Source of the DNA: an uncultured Burkholderiales bacterium
GTDB taxonomy: Bacteria; Pseudomonadota; Gammaproteobacteria; Burkholderiales; Burkholderiaceae_C
Assembly (NCBI GenBank): GCA_943908475.1
Contig: CALTTG010000002.1
Location: 1 to 64,000, forward strand
Reading direction: 5' to 3'
DNA: 64,000 bases
The notes below the pieces were generated by a model. That model ran no database searches and was not told where the DNA came from. It was given only the letters and a program-made list of their open reading frames with translations. Made by a program: the position numbers and the translations under genes. Positions within the stretch are counted from its first letter, which is position 1; each line of letters starts with the position of its first letter. Positions 8,757-16,084 of this stretch are shown here, in pieces.

Positions 8757-10181
8757 ATGAACTGGATGCCCCGCCGTTTCGCCCAAGCCCTCGTCTTGCC
8801 CTTGTCTGCCGCTGCGTTGGCCACCTTGGTGGCGTGTGGCGGTGGTGGTGGCAGCACCGCCTCTGACACCAGCAGCTCGGTGCAAGTGGCCACCTACATC
8901 ACCGATGCGATCTCCGACGACTACGCCCAAGTCTGGGTGGGGGTGCTGAAGATCACGGCCGTGGACAGCGCGGGTGCAGAAGTCACCCTGTTCTCGTCCG
9001 ACACCCCGGTCATCCACAACCTGAGTTCGCTCGATTCGGTGGGGCAACTGATGTCGGCCGCCACCATCCCGGCGGGCACCTACCGCGCCGTGAAGGTCAC
9101 CTTGGCCGACGAGGTGTCGCTGGTCAGCCGCCCCGACAGCAATGGCGACACCACCACCACCGCGGCTTATTTCACCGGCAACGGCAGCACCAAAGTGATC
9201 CGTGTGGATGTGACGTACAACGCCGCCGCAGAAAACGCCCTGGTGCTCGACTTCGATCTGCAACGCTTCACCACCACGGTCAACACCAGCGGGCAGACCA
9301 TCGTGCAGCCGTTCATCTTCAAGCGCGCGAAAGACGATCTGAAAGACTTCATCCGCAACCAGGCCGAAGTGCATGGCACCGTCACCGCCGTGGGCACCAG
9401 CAGCATCACCATCAGCGACCGTCGCCTTGGCGAGGGCGTGGTGGTGACCCTCTCTACCGATGGGGTCGTGGTCAACGAAGCCACGCGCACCACGGTGGCC
9501 CTCAGCAGCATCGCGGTGGGTTCACGCATCGAGGCCAAGGGTGTCATCACCAGCAGCACGGACACCACCACGGCCACGGTGCAAGCCAGTGTCATCAAGG
9601 TCGAGTCCAGCGCCTCGGGTTCGGTGGACGACTCGGTGGCCAACCGCGCGCGCGGTGAGGGCACGGTCGTGGCCTATGACAGCAACACCCGCCTCCTCAC
9701 CGTGGCGCTCTCGGAGGCCTCGTTCCTGCCCGAGCAACAAGAAGTGGTGGTGGACGTCACCAACGCCCGATTCGCCCATGGCACCACCGCCGACCTGCTG
9801 GTGGCAGGCGCCGAGGTGCACTTCAAAGGGGCCTTGAACACGGCCACGAACGCGACCTCGGATGTGATCGCCCGTGTGGTGGATGTCGAAGGGGCCGAAT
9901 CCGAAGACGCTCGCACCCGCAACAGCCGTGGGGTGTCCGCGGTGACCCTGTCTGAGGTGGAAGGCACCATCACGGCCGTGGCCGGCAACATGGTGACCAT
10001 TCGGGACGAATCGCTGACGTACACCGTCAACACCAGTGGGGCCTTGATCAAGGAAGGCAAGGCCAGCTGCCTGGTGGTGGGCGCGACGCTGGAAGCCCGA
10101 GGCACCCTGACCGATACGACCATGGCCGCTCGCGTGCTGGAAATTCAAGGGGGGGGTTGCGTGGACAACCGCCGCCGTTGA
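8757..10181 (+). CDS. DUF4382 lipoprotein with DUF5666-like repeats
   Basis: A 474-residue exported lipoprotein. The signal peptide ends in a lipobox (TLVAC) followed by a Gly-rich linker, so it should be lipid-anchored in the envelope. Residues about 40-170 resemble DUF4382 (YITDAISDDYAQVWVGVLKI). The remainder consists of repeated beta-rich units of the DUF5666 type (for example EVHGTVTAVGTSSITISDRR and EVEGTITAVAGNMVTIRDES). The ATG at 8757 has GGAG six bases upstream; an earlier in-frame ATG at 8745 is less well placed. The function is unknown; a surface or periplasmic binding or structural role is only an inference. A terminator follows. Confidence 0.85.
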   Translation: MNWMPRRFAQALVLPLSAAALATLVACGGGGGSTASDTSSSVQVATYITDAISDDYAQVWVGVLKITAVDSAGAEVTLFSSDTPVIHNLSSLDSVGQLMSAATIPAGTYRAVKVTLADEVSLVSRPDSNGDTTTTAAYFTGNGSTKVIRVDVTYNAAAENALVLDFDLQRFTTTVNTSGQTIVQPFIFKRAKDDLKDFIRNQAEVHGTVTAVGTSSITISDRRLGEGVVVTLSTDGVVVNEATRTTVALSSIAVGSRIEAKGVITSSTDTTTATVQASVIKVESSASGSVDDSVANRARGEGTVVAYDSNTRLLTVALSEASFLPEQQEVVVDVTNARFAHGTTADLLVAGAEVHFKGALNTATNATSDVIARVVDVEGAESEDARTRNSRGVSAVTLSEVEGTITAVAGNMVTIRDESLTYTVNTSGALIKEGKASCLVVGATLEARGTLTDTTMAARVLEIQGGGCVDNRRR

Positions 10182-10229
10182 ACGGCCCACGTCGGCCCGC
10201 TGTTTTCCCTGCGCTCCAGAGCGACCTTC

Positions 10230-10255
10230 GGGGCACCTTCGGGTGCCCCTTTTTT
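10230..10255 (+). terminator. Rho-independent terminator after the DUF4382 gene
   Basis: A perfect 8-bp stem GGGGCACC/GGTGCCCC with a TTCG tetraloop is followed by six T residues. It lies between the lipoprotein gene and the convergent miaB, whose stop codon begins in the T tract. Confidence 0.9.
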
Positions 10256-11685
10256 CACGCCACGAGCACTTCGGCGCGCAGCGAATGCGGGAAGGCCTTG
10301 GTGATGCGCACGTCGATCAATTGGCCGATCAGTCGCTCGGGGTGAGGCCCACCCGGGAAGTTCACGATGCGGTTGCACTCGGTGCGCCCCATGAGCTCGG
10401 TGGCATCTTTGCGGCTGGGGCCTTCGATCAAGATGCGCTGCACCGTGCCCACCAGGGCTTCGCTGTAGCGCACGACATTGGCCTCCAGCACCGCCTGCAG
10501 GTGCTGCAAGCGCTTGAGCTTGACCTCGTGCGGCGTGTCGTCGGCCAGCGCTGCGGCTGGCGTGCCGGGCCGGGCACTGAAAATGAAGCTGAACGAGGCG
10601 TCAAAGCCGATGTCATCCACCAGCTTCATCATCTTGTCGAAGTCGTCATCGGTCTCGCCCGGGAAGCCCACGATGAAGTCCGATGAAATGCGGATGTCTG
10701 GGCGCACGGCACGCAGCTTGCGAATGGTGCTCTTGAACTCCAGGGCCGTGTAGCCGCGCTTCATGGCCATCAGCACCCGGTCAGAGCCGTGCTGCACCGG
10801 CAGGTGCACGTGGTTCACCAGCTTGGTGGTTTTGCCATAGACGTCGATCAGGCGCTGGCTGAATTCATTGGGGTGGCTGGTGGTGTAGCGAATGCGCTCG
10901 ATGCCCGGGATCTCGGCCACGTACTCCAGCAGCATCGCAAAGTCGGCGATCTCGCCGCTGTCACCCATCTGACCTCGGTAGCCGTTGACGTTCTGGCCCA
11001 GCAGGGTGACTTCTTTGACGCCCTGGTCGGCCAGGTCGGCCACTTCGGTCAGCACGTCGTCAAACGGGCGCGAGACCTCTTCGCCCCGGGTGTAGGGCAC
11101 CACGCAATAGCTGCAGTACTTGGAGCAGCCTTCCATGATGGACACGAAGGCCGAAGCGCCTTCCTTGCGCGGCGGCGGCAAGTGGTCGAACTTCTCGATT
11201 TCAGGGAAGCTGATGTCGACCTGCGGGCGCATCTGCTGCTGGCGCTTTTCCAGCATGGCCGGCAGGCGGTGCAGCGTTTGCGGCCCGAACACCACGTCCA
11301 CATACGGTGCGCGCTCAATGATCGCGGCACCTTCTTGGCTGGCCACGCAGCCGCCCACCCCGATCATCACGCCCTTTTCCTTCAGGTGCTTGACGCGACC
11401 GAGGTCAGAAAACACTTTCTCTTGCGCCTTCTCGCGGATCGAGCAGGTGTTGAACAAGATCAGATCGGCTTCTTCCGGGTTGTCGGTGGGCTCGTAGCCC
11501 TTGGCCGCGTTCATCACGTCCGACATCTTCGACGAGTCGTACTCGTTCATCTGGCAGCCGTAGGTCTTGATGTAGACCTTCTTGCCAGTGCCCGCGCCAG
11601 CGTCGGCAGGGGAGGGGTGCGCTGCCTCAGGCAGCTTCACATCGTTGAGGTTCACGGTCTGTTGACCGGGCAGGGCGGCGCTCAT
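10255..11685 (-). CDS. miaB: tRNA-2-methylthio-N6-dimethylallyladenosine synthase MiaB
   Basis: A 476-residue radical-SAM methylthiotransferase that converts i6A37 to ms2i6A37 in tRNAs reading UNN codons. The N-terminal domain has the three auxiliary-cluster cysteines Cys44 (TYGCQMNEYD), Cys81 (NTCSIRE) and about Cys113 (GGCVA). The radical-SAM CxxxCxxC is at 187-194 (CSKYCSYC). A TRAM domain closes the protein. Cys44 is about 32 residues later than in the E. coli protein, so this one has a short N-terminal extension. The ATG overlaps the stop of the upstream gene (TGATG), suggesting coupling with the small exported protein. Confidence 0.97.
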   Translation of the reverse strand: MSAALPGQQTVNLNDVKLPEAAHPSPADAGAGTGKKVYIKTYGCQMNEYDSSKMSDVMNAAKGYEPTDNPEEADLILFNTCSIREKAQEKVFSDLGRVKHLKEKGVMIGVGGCVASQEGAAIIERAPYVDVVFGPQTLHRLPAMLEKRQQQMRPQVDISFPEIEKFDHLPPPRKEGASAFVSIMEGCSKYCSYCVVPYTRGEEVSRPFDDVLTEVADLADQGVKEVTLLGQNVNGYRGQMGDSGEIADFAMLLEYVAEIPGIERIRYTTSHPNEFSQRLIDVYGKTTKLVNHVHLPVQHGSDRVLMAMKRGYTALEFKSTIRKLRAVRPDIRISSDFIVGFPGETDDDFDKMMKLVDDIGFDASFSFIFSARPGTPAAALADDTPHEVKLKRLQHLQAVLEANVVRYSEALVGTVQRILIEGPSRKDATELMGRTECNRIVNFPGGPHPERLIGQLIDVRITKAFPHSLRAEVLVA

Positions 11686-12119
11686 CACGGGGTCCAGGTT
11701 TGGGTCACGGGGTCGAAGGTCCACTTCGCAGCTTCGGCAGCGGTCTTGGGCCAGCGTTTGGCCAGCTCATCGGCACGCAAGATCCACACGTCCTTGACCA
11801 GGCCATAAAGGTCGACCGTGTAGTTCACCTTGAGCTTGGTGCCGCCCACCAAATTGGGCATGACCAGGGTGTTGTCGGCAGCGACGATGCGAACGCCCGG
11901 TGCCAGGCGAATGCCCTCGCCATTGAGCAAGGCTTCGGCCTGGTTGACCACCTTGAGCTCGCCACGCAGCGAGCCCACCGGCAAGGTGCGCGGCATGTAG
12001 GGCACGCTGACCGACGTGGTTTGCGCGTGCGCCGCACCTGGCAGCAAGGCCATCCAGGCCGAGGCGGCCAGTGCGAGTGGCCACACGGCCAACAGGTGCC
12101 GTGGCAGACAGCGGGTCAT
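11685..12119 (-). CDS. Small exported protein of unknown function
   Basis: A 144-residue protein with a clear signal peptide (hydrophobic residues 10-30, cleavage probably after GAAHA). The mature part is about 110 residues and mostly beta-like, with a MPNLVGG and YTVDLYGLVKDVWIL region. No catalytic motif is visible and I do not recognise the family. It is immediately upstream of miaB with a one-base overlap, and its codon use resembles its neighbours, so it is very likely a real gene of the same operon. It is expected to be periplasmic. Confidence 0.8.
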   Translation of the reverse strand: MTRCLPRHLLAVWPLALAASAWMALLPGAAHAQTTSVSVPYMPRTLPVGSLRGELKVVNQAEALLNGEGIRLAPGVRIVAADNTLVMPNLVGGTKLKVNYTVDLYGLVKDVWILRADELAKRWPKTAAEAAKWTFDPVTQTWTP

Positions 12120-12168
12120 GGTGTAGATCCAGAGGCTGTGAAAGAGGCGCGATTTTAGCGGGTTCGCC

Positions 12169-12861
12169 TCAAGCCGTGTGATTGAGTTGAGCCAGTCGTT
12201 CAGGGGTGCCCACGTCCACCCAAGGGCCCGCGTGGTGCAGGCCCGCCAAGCGACCAGCGTCGATGGCCCGCTCCAGGCAGGGGCGAAGCGCTGCTTTCTC
12301 GCCCAAGGCCACCCCTGCCACCATCTCAGGGCGATACAGCCCGATGGTCGAATACGTCAACCCTGGCCGAGTGCCTCGGCGCTCGATGCGCCCATCGTCG
12401 TTCAGCGCGAAATCGCCCAGGGGGTTGTGCGGCGGGTTGTCCACCAGCCAAAGCTGGCCCCAGTCATCGCCCGCGGCAAACACGGCGGCGGCCTCTGGGT
12501 CAAATCGGAAATCGGGCACGAACACATCGCCGGCCAGCACCCAGAACGCGTCGCCCAGCAGCGGCAGTGCCTTGGCCATGCCCCCTGCGGTTTCCAACGC
12601 GCCTCCGTGATCCTGCCCCTCGTGCGAATAACGAATGTGCAGCCCCCAACGGCGACCATCGCCCAAGCGAGGCTCAAACTGCGTCTCCAGGTGCGCGGTG
12701 TTGATGATGACCTCGCGCACCCCATCTCGGGCCAGCGCTTCCAAGTGCCACTCGATCAAGGCTTTGCCTCGCACCTCGAGCAGGGGTTTGGGGGTGTGGT
12801 CGGTCAGCGGGCGCATGCGTTCGCCGCGACCGGCGGCCAGGATCAGGGCAGGCAGGTTCAT
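12169..12861 (-). CDS. murU: MurU-like sugar-1-phosphate nucleotidyltransferase
   Basis: A 230-residue nucleotidyltransferase with the signature LAAGRGERMRPLTDHTPKPL at about residues 7-26, a GDVFVPDF metal-binding aspartate near residue 110, and a WVDVGTPERLAQL C-terminus. Its length and motifs fit MurNAc-alpha-1-phosphate uridylyltransferase (MurU), which acts in the recycling route that bypasses de novo UDP-MurNAc synthesis. The partner kinase amgK, often adjacent, is not beside it, but the window does contain anmK, another cell-wall recycling enzyme. A mannose-1-phosphate guanylyltransferase role cannot be excluded. The start at 12861 is at the conserved N-terminus; upstream in-frame sequence reads into the divergent gene's promoter. 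Confidence 0.78.
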   Translation of the reverse strand: MNLPALILAAGRGERMRPLTDHTPKPLLEVRGKALIEWHLEALARDGVREVIINTAHLETQFEPRLGDGRRWGLHIRYSHEGQDHGGALETAGGMAKALPLLGDAFWVLAGDVFVPDFRFDPEAAAVFAAGDDWGQLWLVDNPPHNPLGDFALNDDGRIERRGTRPGLTYSTIGLYRPEMVAGVALGEKAALRPCLERAIDAGRLAGLHHAGPWVDVGTPERLAQLNHTA

Positions 12862-12893
12862 GCGCTGATTATCGGATCGGTTAACCTCGTTGC

Positions 12894-13910
12894 ATGCGCC
12901 CATGCCATGCTGCTCTCAAGGTCCTGTCAGGTTCCCTGCTCCTGTGGGGGGCGTCAACGAACGCCGTGGCCCGCGACGCGTCGCCCCCCGTCGTCGTCAA
13001 CACCTTGGGCATGCAGATGGTGCGCATCCCGGCCGGTGAGTTCACCATGGGCAATGCGCAGTCGCTCGACGACATGGCCCGCTGGTTTCCGCAGCACGAG
13101 CTCAAGCGTCTGGAAGACTTGCAAGACGAGACCCCCGCCCACCGGGTGCGCATCACCCGTGGCTTTCACATGGCGCGCCATGAAGTCACCGTGGGCCAGT
13201 TTCGGCAGTTTCTCAAGGCCTCTGGCCATGTGCCCGAATCGGTGGCCGACGGCACCGGCGCGTATGGTTTCAACGCGGCCTATGACCCCGCCACCACACG
13301 CCGCGGCGATGCCTTCGAGGGGCGTGATCCCCGCTACTCGTGGGCCTGGCCTGGTTTTGCGCAGACCGATCAGCACCCCGTGGTGAACGTCACTTGGCAC
13401 GATGCCCAGGCCCTGGCCGCCTGGCTCAGCAAGACCGAGGGCCGTCGCTATCGCCTGCCCACCGAGGCCGAGTGGGAATACGCGTGCCGGGCGGGCACTC
13501 GCAAGCAGTACCACTCGGGCGATGACCCGGCTTCGCTCCAAGACGTGGCCAATGTGTTCGATGTCGATTCGGCGGTGCACTGGCCCCAATGGAAGGCCTT
13601 TGCCTTGCCCATCCGCGACGGACACGCCTTCACCGCGCCGGTGGGGCAGTTCGCGCCCAACGCCTGGGGCCTGCACGACATGCACGGCAATGTGTGGGAA
13701 TGGACGGCCGATTGGCACGATGAACGCTACTACCAGCACTCACCGGTTGACGACCCCACCGGGCCGGCAGACGGCTCGGTGCATGTGCGACGCGGCGGCT
13801 CGTGGCACACCTGGCCGATCTATGCCCGCTGCTCGTACCGCAACTGGAACAGCGCCAGCACCCGCTACACCCTGGTGGGCATTCGGCTGGTGATGGAATC
13901 GGCCCGCTGA
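12894..13910 (+). CDS. Exported SUMF1/FGE-sulfatase-domain protein
   Basis: A 338-residue protein with a signal peptide (LLLWGASTNAVARDA) and then a full formylglycine-generating-enzyme (SUMF1) type domain: IPAGEFTMGN at about residue 45, RLPTEAEWEYACRAGT around 185, GNVWEWTADW around 265 and RRGGSWHTW, RCSYRNWNS near the end. No sulfatase gene lies nearby, so true sulfatase activation is not supported. Many bacterial proteins with this fold have other oxidase or binding roles. It is divergent from murU with only 32 bp between the start codons. Confidence 0.88.
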   Translation: MRPCHAALKVLSGSLLLWGASTNAVARDASPPVVVNTLGMQMVRIPAGEFTMGNAQSLDDMARWFPQHELKRLEDLQDETPAHRVRITRGFHMARHEVTVGQFRQFLKASGHVPESVADGTGAYGFNAAYDPATTRRGDAFEGRDPRYSWAWPGFAQTDQHPVVNVTWHDAQALAAWLSKTEGRRYRLPTEAEWEYACRAGTRKQYHSGDDPASLQDVANVFDVDSAVHWPQWKAFALPIRDGHAFTAPVGQFAPNAWGLHDMHGNVWEWTADWHDERYYQHSPVDDPTGPADGSVHVRRGGSWHTWPIYARCSYRNWNSASTRYTLVGIRLVMESAR

Positions 13911-13941
13911 AGTTTCAGGAACACCGGCGGAAGAGGCGGGC

Positions 13942-14829
13942 TCAGGGCCGCCAGACCGGGGCACGAAGCATGTCGGTCGACAACGCGTCTTTGCAATGGG
14001 CGGGGAAAGCATGCCCTCGCGCGTCGTCCACCACGGCTTCGGTGCGGATGACAGGGGCTTGGGCCTGAACCGGGCCGTACATGCTGGCGAAGGGCACATC
14101 GGCGGCGTCTCGCCCTGTGCCGAGTCGAACAAAACCCATGGGGATGGCCGTGCCCGAAGCATCGAAAATGAACCACCCTCCAGACAGGAACACCTCGACA
14201 TAGGCGTGGAAGTCCGGTGGCCCCAGGGCAGGGTCGGCGCCAAAGTCGGTGCCCGTGGTGAAGCGCGCGGGGATGCACAAGGCGCGACACAAGGCAATCA
14301 TCAAGTGCGCGAAGTCACGGCACACCCCCTGCCCTGTGCGCAGGGTCTCCACCGCCGAGGTGTTGCTGTTGGATGTGTTCGAGGTGAACTTCACCTGTTG
14401 CTGCACCCACCGCTGAATGGCCTGAACCCGGGCGTGCCCCTGCCGCATCTGACCGAACGCCTGCATGGCCAGCTGCGTGAACTGGTCCGACTGGCAATAG
14501 CGGCTGGGGTTCAGGTAGGGCAGGGTCTCAAACGGCAACTGGGCCACGGGCACCTCGGCCAGTTGGTCCGGGTCCATGCGGAAGTGATGCACGTCCACCG
14601 TCGCGCGGTGGTTGACCCTCAGCAGCCCGGGCAGGGCGCGAATGCGCATGAACCGCGTGCCGGTGGCCGGATCAACGTGCAACTGTGGCACCACCGGCTG
14701 GCTGATCTGCATCCGCTCTTGCCCCACGCTCTGGCTGGCCGTGTGCGCGGGCTGGATGTTGAAGATGAAGTCTGCGCCTTCTGGCCCCACTTCATAGGTC
14801 AGGCCGATGTCGAGTTCAATGCGGGTCAT
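13942..14829 (-). CDS. Transglutaminase-like (cysteine protease fold) protein
   Basis: A 295-residue cytoplasmic protein. The N-terminal beta domain begins MTRIELDIGLTYEVGPEG. The transglutaminase core has Cys170 in GQGVCRDFAHL, His208 in PDFHAYVEV and Asp223 in FDASGTAIP, a complete catalytic triad. Proteins of this kind are probably peptidases or amidases; the target is unknown. The ATG at 14829 was preferred because the family N-terminus starts there, although in-frame sequence extends to 14928 without a good ribosome-binding site. It is convergent with the SUMF1-type gene, 31 bp apart. Confidence 0.85.
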   Translation of the reverse strand: MTRIELDIGLTYEVGPEGADFIFNIQPAHTASQSVGQERMQISQPVVPQLHVDPATGTRFMRIRALPGLLRVNHRATVDVHHFRMDPDQLAEVPVAQLPFETLPYLNPSRYCQSDQFTQLAMQAFGQMRQGHARVQAIQRWVQQQVKFTSNTSNSNTSAVETLRTGQGVCRDFAHLMIALCRALCIPARFTTGTDFGADPALGPPDFHAYVEVFLSGGWFIFDASGTAIPMGFVRLGTGRDAADVPFASMYGPVQAQAPVIRTEAVVDDARGHAFPAHCKDALSTDMLRAPVWRP

Positions 14830-15123
14830 TTGCGGTGCCCGGTGCCCGGTGCAGGGGGCAGGCACGTCCTTGGAGTTGGGTCTCGATGCGAAGCAATTTG
14901 CAGGCCGCAGGGCAACTGGGGCGCTCATTCAGCGGTTCACGGTAACACGGTCTGTCTCACATCGCTTGACAAACAGCTTGGTGGGCCCCATCCTGATCTC
15001 AGCGCGACACAGGTCGCTCCTTTGAACGGTCGAGCAGCCGTTCACCGAGTTTTTCTTGGTGCTCACGCAAGGTCCTCCACCCTGCGTTCTTGACTGAACA
15101 ACATTTCTCACGTTTCCATCCCC
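14830..15123. other. Intergenic region, divergent promoters likely
   Basis: About 294 bp without a convincing gene. It must hold the promoter of the minus-strand transglutaminase-like gene and probably that of the small ORF at 15124. A TTGACA at 14966-14971 is followed 17 bp later only by a weak CATCCT, so no promoter is claimed. Nothing else structured was seen. Confidence 0.5.
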
Positions 15124-15333
15124 ATGGGCCAGTACGTCGTCTCGCCCGCGACACAGCCGACCGAATGCGGTCGATTTCGCGCCTCGTTCTCGATGTTGCG
15201 ATCTCAAGGCAACGGCAGCTACTGCCGCGTGTTCCGTTTCGACCGAACCTTTGCCACCCGAGAAGCCGCACGGCTCTACGCCGTGACCCAAGCGTGGCTT
15301 CAGGCGTGCGCCACACCGGTGGCGTCCTGCTGA
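15124..15333 (+). CDS. Small basic protein of unknown function (69 aa)
   Basis: A 69-residue ORF beginning MGQYVVSPATQPTECGRFRA and containing a GSYCRVFRFDRTFATREAAR stretch. The sequence has a balanced amino-acid composition with alternating hydrophobic residues and good third-position GC, unlike the arginine-rich shadow frames around it, so I regard it as a real gene. No ribosome-binding site is evident upstream, which lowers confidence. It lies 107 bp before an RRM RNA-binding protein gene on the same strand. No known domain was recognised. Confidence 0.55.
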   Translation: MGQYVVSPATQPTECGRFRASFSMLRSQGNGSYCRVFRFDRTFATREAARLYAVTQAWLQACATPVASC

Positions 15334-15372
15334 TCGCTGCACCCTGCAGCCCCCAGCCCCCTCCTCATTCGC

Positions 15373-15390
15373 CGTGACACGGTTGTCACG
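15373..15390 (+). repeat. Perfect hairpin in the leader of the RRM gene
   Basis: CGTGACA and TGTCACG form a perfect 7-bp stem with a 4-base loop, about 50 bp before the RRM protein start. It has no T tract, so it is not a typical terminator. It could be a regulator site or an RNA leader element; this is inference. Confidence 0.5.
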
Positions 15391-15440
15391 CGCGAGTTCC
15401 TGCGCGTCGAGATGACGCGCTCCCTTTCCAAGGCATCTTC

Positions 15441-15794
15441 ATGAGCAGCAAGCTTTACGTGGGCAACTTGCCCTATTCCGTCACCGATCACACCCTCAAG
15501 AGCAACTTCTCCGAGTTCGGTGACGTTCAATCGGCCAAGGTCATGACCGACCGAGAGACCGGCCAATCCAAGGGTTTCGGCTTCGTGGAAATGGCTTCGG
15601 CTGAGTTGGCTCAGGCGGCCATCGTGGGCCTGCATGGCGTGTCCGTGGACGGCCGATCGATCGTGGTCAGCATGGCGCGCCCCCGTGAATCGACCGTTGG
15701 GACTGCCGGTGGCTACAGCCCCGCTGGCTACAACGCGAGCAAACGCGCCGACGTTGGGTATGGCACGGGTGGCCACGGTGGCGGTCGCTACTGA
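15441..15794 (+). CDS. RRM-type RNA-binding protein
   Basis: A 117-residue protein with one RNA recognition motif covering residues 3-80. RNP2 is KLYVGNLPYS at the N-terminus and RNP1 is KGFGFVEM near residue 47. A Gly/Tyr-rich tail (GGYSPAGYN, GYGTGGHGGGRY) follows. This is the architecture of the small glycine-rich RNA-binding proteins of bacteria and plants, which are often cold-inducible and act as RNA chaperones. It is followed by a strong terminator. The leader contains a perfect hairpin. Confidence 0.93.
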   Translation: MSSKLYVGNLPYSVTDHTLKSNFSEFGDVQSAKVMTDRETGQSKGFGFVEMASAELAQAAIVGLHGVSVDGRSIVVSMARPRESTVGTAGGYSPAGYNASKRADVGYGTGGHGGGRY

Positions 15795-15810
15795 TTGCGA
15801 ACCCCCCAAG

Positions 15811-15838
15811 AAAAAAGCCACCGTGAGGTGGCTTTTTT
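15811..15838. terminator. Rho-independent terminator after the RRM gene
   Basis: AAAAAAGCCACC and GGTGGCTTTTTT flank a GTGA loop, a 12-bp symmetrical stem with A and T tracts. It can work in both directions, for the RRM gene on plus and for the tRNA transcript on minus. Confidence 0.92.
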
Positions 15839-15870
15839 GCTTCCCAGTGCGAGGCACGGGGAGAATTTAG

Positions 15871-15947
15871 TGGTGGCGCTTCACGGATTCGAACCGCGGA
15901 CCTGTGGATTATGATTCCATCGCTCTAACCGACTGAGCTAAAGCGCC
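15871..15947 (-). tRNA. tRNA-Met (anticodon CAT)
   Basis: The minus strand folds into a 77-nt tRNA with an encoded CCA. The acceptor stem is GGCGCTT/AAGCGCC, the D-arm GCTC...GAGC, the anticodon loop ATCATAA with CAT at positions 34-36, and the T-arm CGCGG-TTCGAAT-CCGTG. One A-C mismatch is at the top of the anticodon stem. The acceptor begins with a paired G, so it is not an initiator tRNA with the usual C-A mismatch. CAT could also belong to a lysidine-modified tRNA-Ile2, but the arms look like elongator Met. Confidence 0.93.
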
Positions 15948-16017
15948 AACGAGAACGAAAGTATAGCCCTGAACTTGCGAGCTTTGCAAGTGGGTGTCGA
16001 AATTTTTTGAGCCCCTT

Positions 16018-16045
16018 CTTGAAAGCGGCGGGGCTGTTCCCACAT
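16018..16045 (+). promoter_or_regulatory. Sigma-32 (heat-shock) promoter of htpG
   Basis: CTTGAAA at 16018-16024 is an exact match to the sigma-32 -35 element. CCCACAT at 16039-16045, after a 14-bp spacer, is close to the -10 consensus CCCCATNT. It sits 40 bp before the htpG start codon, the expected place for a short 5' leader of a heat-shock gene. Confidence 0.8.
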
Positions 16046-16084
16046 GCAGCCGAGTCAACATTCTCAGACTGCATCCGAACAGCC

